The position numbers and the translations under genes were made by a program. The notes below the pieces were generated by a model, which did no database searches, was not told the origin of the DNA, and saw only the letters and a program-made list of their open reading frames with translations. From positions 1 through 64,000 of the forward strand of contig JAQQAL010000011.1 of assembly GCA_028532855.1 (NCBI GenBank): 64,000 nt of DNA, written 5' to 3'. Source of the stretch: Candidatus Thalassospirochaeta sargassi (GTDB lineage: Bacteria > Spirochaetota > Spirochaetia > UBA9216). Shown one piece after another: positions 8,232 to 17,504 of the stretch (position 1 is its first letter; every line of letters begins with the position of its first letter).

Positions 8232-9179
8232 GTGGAAGGATTTATTAAGTTTTTAAATGTTTGTAAGCAATATCATGATGCTTCAGTTCTAAAAGATTTA
8301 AACATTTCAGTGCCTCTGGGAGAATCACTTTCCGTTTTAGGCCCTTCAGGATCAGGAAAGACCACTCTCTTGAAAATCCTCGCTAATATAATCACTGCCG
8401 ATTCCGGATCCGTGGTCCTCCCTCACACAATCAAGAGCCAACCGGTTCTTGTCTTTCAGGATTATCAGCTGTTCCCCTACATGACCGTGTATAACAACAT
8501 CGCATTTGGTCTTCAAGCCAGAAGGCTGCCGAAAAAAGAGATTAAAGAAAAAGTGGAAGCCATGGCGGTGAAGTTATCCATTGACAACCGATTGAAAGCT
8601 TATCCCGCTCAACTCTCGGGAGGGGAAAAACAGCGCTGTGCTCTGGCCAGGGCGCTGGTCCTGAAACCCGAGGTAATTCTACTTGATGAACCTTTTGCGA
8701 ATTTAGACCGGAATTTAAAGTCTGAGACGGCAGAGTTCCTTCGCTCAATTCAGCAGGATTTCAAACTCACAATGATCACCGTCACCCATGATCAGGAGGA
8801 AGCCCTGATGCTCTCCGATTGGCTGGCTATCCTTGTAAACGGAGAAATGCTGGAATTCGGTCGGGCCGAAGATATTTATTTCCAGCCCGGATCTCTTGAG
8901 GCGGCTCGATTTCTCGGTCCGGTCAATGAAATCCCGAGAAGTCTTTATGCTTACTTCCTTCTTGAATCCACTGATTCAGTATATTGCAGGGCCGAAAGCC
9001 TGGAAATGATCCCTGACGAGAATGGAAAGGCTAAAATCAAAAGTAAACATTTTAAAGGAAGGTACTTCAGATATACAATAGAATTGGCTGATACCTCTAT
9101 TCAGTTATTCTCTCAGCAGAAAGACCTCTGCGGGGGAGACAGGGTTGATCTTAAGCTGAAGGAGTTTTTCAGCTTTTAA
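8232..9179 (+). CDS. ynjD: ABC importer ATPase, YnjD-like
   Basis: A 315-residue ATP-binding subunit. Walker A GPSGSGKTTLL (about 38-48), Q-loop VFQDYQLFP, signature LSGGEKQRCALARAL, Walker B VILLDEPFANLD and H-loop VTHDQEEAL are all present. After the ATPase core comes a 90-residue C-terminal extension with LGPVNEIPR and KSKHFKGRYFRYTIEL, a regulatory TOBE-like region as in thiamine/spermidine-type importers. The gene heads an operon with a binding protein and two permeases. The gene set and the downstream CDP-alcohol phosphatidyltransferase recall E. coli ynjBCDEF, whose substrate is not firmly known. The start codon is GTG. Confidence 0.85.
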   Translation: MEGFIKFLNVCKQYHDASVLKDLNISVPLGESLSVLGPSGSGKTTLLKILANIITADSGSVVLPHTIKSQPVLVFQDYQLFPYMTVYNNIAFGLQARRLPKKEIKEKVEAMAVKLSIDNRLKAYPAQLSGGEKQRCALARALVLKPEVILLDEPFANLDRNLKSETAEFLRSIQQDFKLTMITVTHDQEEALMLSDWLAILVNGEMLEFGRAEDIYFQPGSLEAARFLGPVNEIPRSLYAYFLLESTDSVYCRAESLEMIPDENGKAKIKSKHFKGRYFRYTIELADTSIQLFSQQKDLCGGDRVDLKLKEFFSF

Positions 9180-9247
9180 GAACATTGTTCAACCCTGTAA
9201 TAATAAATCAGGGCGTGAGATTATTTCCCCTTATCAAGGAGTTTGTT

Positions 9248-10468
9248 ATGAAAAAATTATTTGGAACAACAATAGTGATTCTGCTGATGTCAGTAAGCTT
9301 ATTTGCAGGAGGTACTCAGGAACAGGAGAAAGTTCTGTGGCAGCAGGCGGATTGGGAGGATGTCATTGAGGCAACCCGCGGCACAGAAGTATCCTTCTAT
9401 ATGTGGGGAGGGAGTGCGTCAATTAATAGCTGGATCGATAACGAAGTCGCTCCGGCATTGAAGGACAAATATGATTTATCTCTAAATCGGGTTCCCATGG
9501 ACGCTTCGGTTTTTATAAACCAGCTTCTGGCAGAAAAACAGTCGGGAAAACCCAGAGGGAGCATGGATCTGCTATGGATAAACGGAGAGAATTTCAGGAG
9601 GGCGAAATCGGAGGGGCTGCTCTACGGCAGTTTCGCTGATGCCCTGCCTAATTTCAGTCTGGTGGATCCGGAAACAGTGGCCTATGATTTTGGGACCCCG
9701 ACAGAGGGCTGGGAAATCCCCTACGGCAGAGCCCAGTTTGTACTTGAATATGACAGTGCCGTTGTAACTGCCCCTCCGGCCAATCTGAATGAACTGCTTC
9801 AATGGGTAATCGAAAATCCCGGACAATTCACCTATCCTCAGCCTCCGGATTTTACCGGCAGCGCTTTTCTCAGGCAGGTTCTCTTCGGAACCTCCGGCGG
9901 ACATGAGAATTTTACAGGGCCCTTCGAGGAGGCTGAATTCGAGGCCAAGGCCCGGCCCCTCTGGGCTTATCTGAACCAGCTGAAACCATACCTCTGGCAA
10001 AACGGAGAAACCTATCCTGCCGATAAAGCCAGATTGGATGGATTGTTCGAGCAGGGAGAGGTAGCTTTCAATATGACCTACACCCAGGCCGAGGCTTCGG
10101 GACGCATCAATGACGGGAGGTACCCCGAAACAGTCAGGACGCTGGTTTTTGAGGATGGGTCTATCTCAAATATCCATTTTACCAGCATCCCCTGGAACGC
10201 ACCAAATGTGCCAGGAGCCATGGTGCTGGCCAACTATCTGCTCTCACCGGAGGCTCAGTATTCCAAGAACAGGCCGGAGAACTGGGGAGATTTTACCGTA
10301 CTGGATCCTGGCCGTCTTACCGCTGAATGGAGACGGAAATTTACTGAACTTGACCTAGGTCCCGCAACCCTTCCTCTAAAGGAATTAAATAAGGCTGCGG
10401 TTCCGGAAATCAGCCCCGACTATTTAGAGGCCCTCGAAAAGAGCTGGATACGGGAAGTTCTCCGATAA
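9248..10468 (+). CDS. ynjB: Periplasmic solute-binding protein, YnjB-like
   Basis: A 406-residue protein. The start at 9248 is preferred over an upstream one because AAGGAG (9236-9241) lies before it and a signal peptide follows (MKKLFGTTIVILLMSVSLFA, then GGTQEQE). The mature region has the extracellular binding protein pattern of the YnjB group: FYMWGGSASINSWIDNEVAP, LLAEKQSGKPRGSMDLLWING and EGWEIPYGRAQFVLEYDS. It delivers an unknown substrate to the two permeases encoded next. Its TAA overlaps the next ATG (TAATG at 10466-10470), indicating translational coupling. Confidence 0.85.
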   Translation: MKKLFGTTIVILLMSVSLFAGGTQEQEKVLWQQADWEDVIEATRGTEVSFYMWGGSASINSWIDNEVAPALKDKYDLSLNRVPMDASVFINQLLAEKQSGKPRGSMDLLWINGENFRRAKSEGLLYGSFADALPNFSLVDPETVAYDFGTPTEGWEIPYGRAQFVLEYDSAVVTAPPANLNELLQWVIENPGQFTYPQPPDFTGSAFLRQVLFGTSGGHENFTGPFEEAEFEAKARPLWAYLNQLKPYLWQNGETYPADKARLDGLFEQGEVAFNMTYTQAEASGRINDGRYPETVRTLVFEDGSISNIHFTSIPWNAPNVPGAMVLANYLLSPEAQYSKNRPENWGDFTVLDPGRLTAEWRRKFTELDLGPATLPLKELNKAAVPEISPDYLEALEKSWIREVLR

Positions 10469-11334
10469 TGAAACGCTCCGTCCTGGCAGCCCATCTTATG
10501 CCCCTCTTAATACCCTTCAGCCTATTCTTTGTATACGGCATGGTATTGACTCTGGCACAGTCCACGGGTTGGGGAGCGGTTGATGATTACCGGGGCGGAT
10601 TTTTCTCCGCTTATGAAAAAATCTTAAAGGATCCCCTGTTTCTTCAAAGCACCATCTACTCCCTATGGATAGCCCTGGCCTCCTCGGTGGGTGCTTTGTT
10701 TTTCGGCAGCCTTCTGGCTCTGGCCATCTGGCAGCTCCCGCGTAGATTCAAGCTCCTCGCAGGAATATACCGGCTGCCAATAATCCTTCCCCATATTACT
10801 ATTGCCTTTATTGTTCTCTTCCTCTTCTCCAACCGCGGAATGGTTCCGGCGCTTTTCTACCATTGGAGCTCCGGAGAAACCCTGGGGCCTTTTTCTAACC
10901 TGCTTTATTCCAGGGGGGGAGGCGCGATCATTCTGGCATATATCTATAAAGAGGCACCCTTTGTCGTACTGATGGAGCTGGCTGTACTGCAGAACATCCC
11001 TGAGGAGAGAATTATTACCGCACGACAGCTGGGAGCAGGAGGATTCCGAATTTACCTGCGGGTTATTCTTCCCCAGCTGAGGGCCGTGATCAATACCCTT
11101 TTTGTTATTCTGTTTCTCTACAGCCTTGGGGCCTTCGATATCCCATTTATTCTGGGGATCTCAGAGCCCTCAATGCTGAGCATCCAAATCTATAACCTTT
11201 ATTTTAAATCCGATCTGGTAAACAGACCGCTGGTGATGGCGCGGCTCAGCCTTATGTTTCTCTTTTCGCTGGGGTTCATCCTTATCTATCTGAAAGCGGC
11301 TAAAAATCTGGATGAAAGGGTTCGAAAAATATGA
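10468..11334 (+). CDS. ABC importer permease, YnjC N-half-like
   Basis: A 288-residue inner-membrane protein with about six helices and the binding-protein-dependent permease loop around EERIITARQLGAGGFRIYLRVILPQL (residues about 180-205), which docks onto the ATPase. In E. coli YnjC the two permease halves are fused in one long chain; here they are two genes overlapping by ATGA (11331-11334). It begins within the stop of the binding-protein gene. Confidence 0.85.
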   Translation: MKRSVLAAHLMPLLIPFSLFFVYGMVLTLAQSTGWGAVDDYRGGFFSAYEKILKDPLFLQSTIYSLWIALASSVGALFFGSLLALAIWQLPRRFKLLAGIYRLPIILPHITIAFIVLFLFSNRGMVPALFYHWSSGETLGPFSNLLYSRGGGAIILAYIYKEAPFVVLMELAVLQNIPEERIITARQLGAGGFRIYLRVILPQLRAVINTLFVILFLYSLGAFDIPFILGISEPSMLSIQIYNLYFKSDLVNRPLVMARLSLMFLFSLGFILIYLKAAKNLDERVRKI

Positions 11335-12146
11335 AGAATGGCTCCCTGGTTTTCAAAAGCATTAGAAGCCTTCTCACTGTTTCTGTTCTGATCCTGGTGT
11401 TCATCCTACCGGTTCTGCTGCTGCTGATGCTGGCTTTCTCCTCGGCCTGGCGTTTTCCCGGACCGGGGCCTGTGGCCTTCAGTCTCAGAGCATTCCGCTA
11501 TGTCTTTTTCCAGAGTCCGGGATTTTTCCAGTCGATTCTCTCCAGCACTTTCTACTCAATATGCACGGTCATCCTTTCTCTCACCCTCTGCATCCTCCCT
11601 GCGAGGGCCCTGGCGTGGGAGGATTTCCCCCTGAAGAGGGTCGTGGAAGGGCTCTTACTTTCTCCTGTACTCCTCCCGGTAATGACCTTCAGCATGGGGA
11701 TCCATATCCTAATGCTGAAATGGGGATTAACCGGGACCGCCGCCGGGATTGTTGTCGTACTCACCCTCTTTAATTATCCCTATATGTTGAGATCCCTTAT
11801 CTCCGGATACCAGCAGTTTCCCCGGACCATGACGGAAACAGCCTCGAATCTGGGGGCTCCATGGCATTACACTCTTGTACGCGTTGAATTACCCCAGTTG
11901 ATCCCTGCCATTGCAGCCGGAGCTCCGGTGGTTTTTCTCACTGCATTCAGTGAGTATTTTCTGGTGTTTCTCATCGGCGGCGGGGCGGTTCCCTCTTTGT
12001 CAGGCTACCTCTTTCCCTTTATTTCCGGGTCGGATTACCCCGTCTCGTCTCTGATTGTGATAATATTCATCATTCTGCCCTTGTTGCTTTTTACCCTGCT
12101 TGATAGCGTTGTCTACGCCGTCTACAAAAAAAGAAGCTTGTCATGA
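11331..12146 (+). CDS. ABC importer permease, YnjC C-half-like
   Basis: A 271-residue permease with about six helices and the coupling loop TETASNLGAPWHYTLVRVELPQL near residues 165-187. It pairs with the product of the preceding gene to form the transmembrane channel of the ynj-type importer. The ATGA overlap with the upstream gene indicates one transcript and coupled translation. Confidence 0.85.
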   Translation: MKNGSLVFKSIRSLLTVSVLILVFILPVLLLLMLAFSSAWRFPGPGPVAFSLRAFRYVFFQSPGFFQSILSSTFYSICTVILSLTLCILPARALAWEDFPLKRVVEGLLLSPVLLPVMTFSMGIHILMLKWGLTGTAAGIVVVLTLFNYPYMLRSLISGYQQFPRTMTETASNLGAPWHYTLVRVELPQLIPAIAAGAPVVFLTAFSEYFLVFLIGGGAVPSLSGYLFPFISGSDYPVSSLIVIIFIILPLLLFTLLDSVVYAVYKKRSLS

Positions 12147-12177
12147 ATGACGCAAAGACGCAGAAGAGGGAGAAAAT

Positions 12178-12792
12178 ATGCTGGACAAAATAATGCGCCC
12201 ATTGAAAGACAGGTTCCTCACGCCCTTTGTATCCCTGATCGCGGGCAGCTTTTCACCCAATGCAATTACACTCATTTCTTTCCTGTTCGCCCTTGCCTCG
12301 GCAGGCTTCCTGCTGATGAGGATGTCCGGTTGGGCACTTGCTTTATGGGCTCTTAACCGGATCTTTGACGGCCTCGACGGAGCTGTTGCCAGACACCAGA
12401 ACAGACAGACAGATTTCGGCGGATATCTGGACATCATGCTCGATTTTATTACCTATGCCCTGCTGCCCCTTGTTTTCACCCTGAGATACGGTATGGGAGA
12501 ATCAACCTGGCTGGCCCTTGCAGTGATGCTCGGTTTGTTTTATGTCAACGCGGCCAGCTGGATGTACCTATCTTCACTGCTCGAAAAAAATCATGCCGGG
12601 GCTTCCATCAGGGGTGAACAGACCTCGGTGGCCATGCCTTCGGGCCTGGTGGAAGGAACAGAAACTATCATCATCTATACACTCTTATTCATAATCCCCG
12701 GCCGTATGACTCTCCTATTTTATGTAATGTCAGCAGCCCTGGTCCCCGGTATACTGTTCAGGCTGGTGTGGGCAAAGAAAAATCTGCACTAA
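12178..12792 (+). CDS. ynjF: CDP-alcohol phosphatidyltransferase family protein, YnjF-like
   Basis: A 204-residue membrane protein with the complete family signature D-x2-DG-x2-AR-x8-G-x3-D-x3-D at about residues 62-85, where the aspartates bind the metal and CDP-lipid. The enzyme class transfers a phosphatidyl group from CDP-diacylglycerol to a small alcohol. The acceptor cannot be read from the sequence. The gene follows the YnjBCD-type importer by 31 bp, as ynjF does in E. coli, so the imported solute might be the acceptor or a precursor of it. GGGAGA precedes the ATG. Confidence 0.85.
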   Translation: MLDKIMRPLKDRFLTPFVSLIAGSFSPNAITLISFLFALASAGFLLMRMSGWALALWALNRIFDGLDGAVARHQNRQTDFGGYLDIMLDFITYALLPLVFTLRYGMGESTWLALAVMLGLFYVNAASWMYLSSLLEKNHAGASIRGEQTSVAMPSGLVEGTETIIIYTLLFIIPGRMTLLFYVMSAALVPGILFRLVWAKKNLH

Positions 12793-12833
12793 TTTGATTT
12801 CCGGCTGTTTTTGCCTGCTATTTGCATAATAAC

Positions 12834-12861
12834 TTGACGAAAGACTATTCCAACATAATAC
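12834..12861 (+). promoter_or_regulatory. Candidate promoter of the flavoprotein operon
   Basis: TTGACG (12834-12839) lies upstream of CATAAT/TAATAC (12854-12861), 8 bp before the ATG at 12869. The -35 box is good; spacing to the best -10 match is short (14-16 bp). The 76-bp gap after the phosphatidyltransferase gene supports a new transcription unit. Confidence 0.35.
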
Positions 12862-12868
12862 TTAAACA

Positions 12869-14323
12869 ATGAAATATAGTCATGATCTTATTGTAATCGG
12901 AGGAGGCGCAGCCGGCCTCACTCTTACTGCAGGTGCAGCCCAGACAGGAGTCAAGGTCGTACTGATTGAGAAGGAGCATATGGGCGGAGACTGTCTGTAT
13001 TACGGTTGTGTGCCAAGTAAAGCCCTGTTGCGAAGCGGTAAGCTGATCGAAAATCTGCATGAGATTAACCGCTTTGGCCTTCCGCAATCAGGAATTGATA
13101 TATCTGCTGATGCTGCACTTCTCATGTCGAATATACAGCAGGTAATCTCTAATATTGCATATCATGACAGCATTGAGAGATTTACAAGCCTTGGAGCCGA
13201 AGTGATATTCGGAAGAAGCAGATTTATAAACAATCATGAGCTTGAGATAGAGTCCGTATCCGGTATTCAGCGGATATCCGCGCCTAAGATTTCTATATCC
13301 ACAGGCTCATCACCACTGATAATCCCTGTTCCGGGGCTTGAAGAAACAGGTTATCTAACCAATAAAACAGTATTCAGTATCAGTAAAATACCTGCTGAAC
13401 TGCTTGTAATCGGCGGTGGACCAATCGGGGTTGAAATGAGTTATGCATTTTCAAACCTCGGTAGCGCAGTAACCCTTCTCACAAATACCGATCAGCTTCT
13501 GCCCCACGAGGACCCGGATATGGCCCGCTATGCAGAGAACGCATTGGCCTGCTCCGGAGTAAAACTGATTTTTGGTGCAGAGATAGGCCAGGTTTTAAAC
13601 GCTAAGGGCCGGAAGCAGATAAAATATACACAGAATGGCTCCGCCCATATCCAAAGTGGTGAGGAAATTCTGGTTGCTACCGGCAGAACGGGGAATATAT
13701 CGGAGCTTCAACTGGATAATGCAGGCATTGAACACAATCAGCGATTTATAAAAACGAATAGTACGCTTCAGACAAGCCGTAAAAACATTATGGCCATTGG
13801 TGATGTAAACGGAAACTTTCTTTTTACACACGTTGCAGGCGCTGAGGGCGGAATAGCGTTCAGAAGGCAGGTTCTGGGACTGCCTGCCAATATGAATTAT
13901 GCCAGGGTTCCCTGGACTACCTATACTGCCCCGGAAATTGCATCAATCGGCCTGAATGAGAAAAGAGCAGATAAAGCGGGAATAGCTTACAGGAAAATCG
14001 AAGCTGAGTTCAGCGAAAACGACAGAGCCCAGGCAGAGCGCGAGACCGATGGAAAAATAAAAATTCTGACTGATAAAAAGGAAAGAGTGATTGGCGTTCA
14101 AATTGCCGGACCGCATGCCGGAGAACTGTTAAGCCCCGGCATTTTCGCAGTCAATGAAGGGTGGAAACTTTCAAAACTCTACAGCCCGATGCTGCCCTAT
14201 CCGACACTCACAGAAATATATAAGAAGGCGATAGGAGAGTATATGTCTCCTAAGCTTTTTAATCCCGGTGTCAGAAAATTCCTGAAAATATTCAAAGGCT
14301 ACAGGGGAACAGGACCTGTATAG
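12869..14323 (+). CDS. FAD-dependent pyridine nucleotide-disulfide oxidoreductase, MerA-like
   Basis: A 484-residue class I disulfide oxidoreductase. FAD site GGGAAG (11-16), redox-active pair CLYYGC (Cys42 and Cys47), NAD(P) site GGGPIGVE near 178-185, and a second FAD segment AIGDVNG near 310. The C-terminal helix contains PYPTLTEIY where glutathione reductase and lipoamide dehydrogenase carry a catalytic His, as in MerA where Tyr replaces it. The N-terminal metal domain and C-terminal vicinal Cys pair of true mercuric reductases are missing, so Hg(II) reduction is not supported. The gene is followed by a TVP38-SDR fusion and may use a membrane or lipid-linked substrate. Confidence 0.85.
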   Translation: MKYSHDLIVIGGGAAGLTLTAGAAQTGVKVVLIEKEHMGGDCLYYGCVPSKALLRSGKLIENLHEINRFGLPQSGIDISADAALLMSNIQQVISNIAYHDSIERFTSLGAEVIFGRSRFINNHELEIESVSGIQRISAPKISISTGSSPLIIPVPGLEETGYLTNKTVFSISKIPAELLVIGGGPIGVEMSYAFSNLGSAVTLLTNTDQLLPHEDPDMARYAENALACSGVKLIFGAEIGQVLNAKGRKQIKYTQNGSAHIQSGEEILVATGRTGNISELQLDNAGIEHNQRFIKTNSTLQTSRKNIMAIGDVNGNFLFTHVAGAEGGIAFRRQVLGLPANMNYARVPWTTYTAPEIASIGLNEKRADKAGIAYRKIEAEFSENDRAQAERETDGKIKILTDKKERVIGVQIAGPHAGELLSPGIFAVNEGWKLSKLYSPMLPYPTLTEIYKKAIGEYMSPKLFNPGVRKFLKIFKGYRGTGPV

Positions 14324-14356
14324 GACAGCATTTCTTTTGCTGGCGGAGGTTAAAAA

Positions 14357-16651
14357 ATGAACAATTCAGAAAATAAGAAAGGTTCAGCAGGCAATATCGT
14401 AAAATTGATTGCGGTTGCAGTGATAGCAGCCGGCATTGTTTTGCTCTTTATTTTTACTGATGTTACTGCAATGGTAACGAATTTACTAAGCTGGATACAG
14501 AGTACAGGAATATGGGCCCCGATAATTTTCTTTCTGGTGTACATCCTTGCTGCGGTACTCTTCCTCCCAGGTTCGATTTTAACCCTCGGTGCAGGATTTT
14601 TCTTTGGAGTGGTTAAAGGCACTATCCTTGTTTCAGTCTCCAGTACCGCAGCCTCCGCGGTAGCTTTTATAGTAGGACGCTATCTGTTCCGCGAATCGGT
14701 AAATGGGTGGATTAAAGGAAAGCCGCGTTTTGAAGCAGTTAACGAGGCAATTGCGCGGGAGGGGTGGAAAATTGTAGGATTGCTTAGACTCAGCCCGCTT
14801 CTTCCATATAATTTATCTAATTACTTCTACGGCATCACAAAAGTAAAATTTCGCGGATATATTCTCGCTTCCTGGATAGGGATGTTTCCCGGTACAGTTA
14901 TGTATGTCTATTTCGGGAAAGCGGCAGCCGATTTGGCATCCCTCAGCGGCAGCGAAAGAACTACCCTGGAATGGGCGCTTTTTGGCATCGGGCTTGCAGC
15001 TACGATTGCTGTAGTGATCATTATCACCCGTGTTGCAGCTAAAATACTAAACCAGAAACTATCTGAGCAAATGCTTAAAAAGTGGAAAACGGTGCTGGTC
15101 ACGGGTGGTAGCTCGGGCATCGGCATGGCGCTTGTTCGTAAACTGGTAAATCACAGAGATCTTGTGCTCGCCGCAGGCTCTAGAAAATATGAGGAATGCG
15201 GGGCCGATTTCCCGTTGAAACGCAATCAGTATCTATCCATAGATCTCTCTAAAGACAATGCACCTCACAAACTGGCGGACTGGGCCCGGGAACAGGCTGA
15301 AGACAATATAGAGCTTATCATACATGATGCCGGAATAGGCTACACCGGCCCCATAGCCTCTCAGGGTGCGGAGTCCGCCGCAAGAATGTATTCCGTAAAC
15401 CTCAGGATACCGGTGCTGTTGACCCGGGAAATTCTTGGCTATCAGAATAAATCACGAAAATGTACCATCGTTTTTGTAAGTTCTGTTGTTTCAAACCTGC
15501 CGTCACCAGCTTTTGCCTGCTACACTGCAACAAAAGCCGCCATAGACGCCTTTGTGCGAAACCTTGCGGCGGAACAGCCCGAAGGATACAGGGTCATCGC
15601 TGTACATCCCGGAGCTACCAACACAGCTATGCATCGAAGGTCCGCCCTGGATGACCGGTTTATGCCGAAAAGTACAAAGGGCTTTGCATCTCCGGATGCT
15701 GTAGCAGGGGCTATTCTTGGTAAGATTGAACATGCTGTAAAGAAGGACTCCCACATCAGACTCGCTCCTCTAGGTTTTGGGAATTCCGCGCTGATGACTT
15801 TCACCCGGATTTTCCCCCGCCTTTTCAGCATTATCAGACGAAATCCCGGGGTTCTGGGGGGGACAGAATCATCTGGCCTGTATAATAAAACCGGACCCGA
15901 ATCGGTCCTCATAACCGGAGCAGCAAGCGGGATAGGACTTGCCCTGACTCGTAAGTATCTCCAGTACGGCTCTACGGTCTATGCCCTTGACAGAGACCTC
16001 GCCGGCCTTGAAGAGTTGGGTAAATTGAATAAAGACCAGAGCTTGTTTACGTTGAAATGTGATCTCAGCGACAGACAGCAGATACATGAGATTGTGAAGA
16101 GCATCCCTCCCATTGATATTGTTATCCATAATGCGGGAATAAGCGTCTTCGGTCGATTCGAAAATCAGAAAACTTCGTCCCAGGATACAGTCTTGAAAGT
16201 GAACGGCCTTGCGCCGCTTCTTCTTGAGCAGGAGCTCATGCAGCAGAATAAAGCAGACAGCCACACAAAGAGGGCCTTCATGTCGAGTTTATCAGCATTC
16301 GTAGGATACCCGGGCGCTGCTGTCTATGCAGCAACAAAGGATCTTGTCAAAAGTTACGGCGAGAGCCTCGCGGCCGCGATGCCCGGCAAGGTCACCGTTG
16401 TCTACCCTGGCCCCACTAAAACGCCCCACGCCAGACGCTACAGCCCGGACAACAGCCGTGAATCCAGTCGAATGGAACCCGAAATTCTTGCTGAGTATAT
16501 ATTCTCAGCAGTCGAAAAAGGAAAACCCCGCCTTATTCCGGGAGCAGGTCTCCGGGCCTTTGCCTTTGCGGGACGTATATTCCCCCAAGTTACCGAATCT
16601 AGTCTTCGAAAATCTATGCTGGATCCCATAGAAGGCAGGGTGCTGGAGTGA
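14357..16651 (+). CDS. Fusion protein: TVP38/TMEM64 (DedA-like) membrane domain plus two short-chain dehydrogenase domains
   Basis: A 764-residue protein. Residues 1-235 are a TVP38/TMEM64 domain with about five helices, FLPGSILTLGAGFFFGV and the loop LLRLSPLLPYNLSNYFYGIT. SDR domain 1 (about 242-500) has TGGSSGIG, a HDAG variant of the NAG motif, Ser in FVSS and YTATK (about 388-392). SDR domain 2 (about 514-760) has TGAASGIG, HNAG, FMSSLS and YAATK (about 657-661). Both dehydrogenases keep the Ser-Tyr-Lys active site. The frame is continuous with no stop. GGAGG precedes the ATG at 14357. Such a membrane-anchored tandem dehydrogenase suggests action on a lipophilic substrate, perhaps with the upstream flavoprotein. 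Confidence 0.85.
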   Translation: MNNSENKKGSAGNIVKLIAVAVIAAGIVLLFIFTDVTAMVTNLLSWIQSTGIWAPIIFFLVYILAAVLFLPGSILTLGAGFFFGVVKGTILVSVSSTAASAVAFIVGRYLFRESVNGWIKGKPRFEAVNEAIAREGWKIVGLLRLSPLLPYNLSNYFYGITKVKFRGYILASWIGMFPGTVMYVYFGKAAADLASLSGSERTTLEWALFGIGLAATIAVVIIITRVAAKILNQKLSEQMLKKWKTVLVTGGSSGIGMALVRKLVNHRDLVLAAGSRKYEECGADFPLKRNQYLSIDLSKDNAPHKLADWAREQAEDNIELIIHDAGIGYTGPIASQGAESAARMYSVNLRIPVLLTREILGYQNKSRKCTIVFVSSVVSNLPSPAFACYTATKAAIDAFVRNLAAEQPEGYRVIAVHPGATNTAMHRRSALDDRFMPKSTKGFASPDAVAGAILGKIEHAVKKDSHIRLAPLGFGNSALMTFTRIFPRLFSIIRRNPGVLGGTESSGLYNKTGPESVLITGAASGIGLALTRKYLQYGSTVYALDRDLAGLEELGKLNKDQSLFTLKCDLSDRQQIHEIVKSIPPIDIVIHNAGISVFGRFENQKTSSQDTVLKVNGLAPLLLEQELMQQNKADSHTKRAFMSSLSAFVGYPGAAVYAATKDLVKSYGESLAAAMPGKVTVVYPGPTKTPHARRYSPDNSRESSRMEPEILAEYIFSAVEKGKPRLIPGAGLRAFAFAGRIFPQVTESSLRKSMLDPIEGRVLE

Positions 16652-16652
16652 G

Positions 16653-17504
16653 CTATCTCTCAGAAACGGGTTCGTTAAGTGTCCAGACATAATTAAAAGA
16701 CAGCCGTCCGCGGAAGTTCCGGATTTCATTCGCCAGCCCCGCTTCAGCATATTTAAACAGATGCTCAATCAGCCCATCACGATCCCCGCCGAAGTCCTCA
16801 TCCATATACCATTTGTAGATACTTGATAAATGCATAACATTCCCTTCTATCTTAACACCACGGGGATGATTAACATATTCACGTGCCCCGGCTTTCATAT
16901 AATCCCACACATTTTCGCCGGTGAAAGCTTCGCCTTCAAGTTCCGGGCAGCTGTAGCTCGCACAGTTTACAACGTAATGAGCAAGAGGACCCGGCCAGAT
17001 TGGCCGAATAATACGATGTTCGATATCGTTTAGCGTCAGTTTTTCTCCCATTATGCGAACCAGATGAGCATCCCATGGACCATTGCGGAAAAATCCTGAA
17101 ATGTCGACATCCCGGATGGATTTAACAGGATAATGCTCAAGAATAACCCTGACCGTCAGCGCGTTGTAAAGGTTGAGCCAGAATGCAAGCTGCTCATTCC
17201 TGTTGAGTGTATCAACATTTTCCGCCTCAAGTTGAGATATGTACATATCAAGAGATCTCCGATCCGCCGGAGTGACATCGGCATATCTTACAAGATTCAC
17301 CCCCGACGGATCGTCTGTTATGACATAACTTTCAAGAAATTCATTCCATAGAGAGTGATCTGGAAAACGGGTAGATTCGGGATCATTTGCCAGCCATTTT
17401 TCCCAGAGAATTGCAGAAGGAGCTGCTGTTAGGGTTATGAGAGGGACAATACATAGTAAGATAAGAAAAAACAATTTTAGTCCTGAATTATTTGATACCT
17501 TCAT
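16653..17504 (-). CDS. DUF547 protein, exported
   Basis: A 283-residue protein. The start at 17504 is preferred to 17531 because GGAGGT stands just before it. It begins with a signal peptide or anchor (LKLFFLILLCIVPLITLTAA). The DUF547 core is recognisable in RNEQLAFWLNLYNALTVRVIL, SIRDVDISGFFRNGPWD, LTLNDIEHRIIRP and HYVVNCASYSCPEL, whose Cys-containing segment is conserved in the family. Its function is unknown. It ends one base from the convergent TVP38-SDR gene. DUF547 genes often accompany TVP38 and MerA-like genes, so a shared pathway is likely although the genes are on opposite strands. Confidence 0.82.
   Translation of the reverse strand: MKVSNNSGLKLFFLILLCIVPLITLTAAPSAILWEKWLANDPESTRFPDHSLWNEFLESYVITDDPSGVNLVRYADVTPADRRSLDMYISQLEAENVDTLNRNEQLAFWLNLYNALTVRVILEHYPVKSIRDVDISGFFRNGPWDAHLVRIMGEKLTLNDIEHRIIRPIWPGPLAHYVVNCASYSCPELEGEAFTGENVWDYMKAGAREYVNHPRGVKIEGNVMHLSSIYKWYMDEDFGGDRDGLIEHLFKYAEAGLANEIRNFRGRLSFNYVWTLNEPVSER

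Noticed and set aside
12869-14323. Annotation as mercuric reductase
   Set aside because: The N-terminal metal-binding domain and the C-terminal vicinal cysteines of MerA are missing and no other mer gene is nearby.
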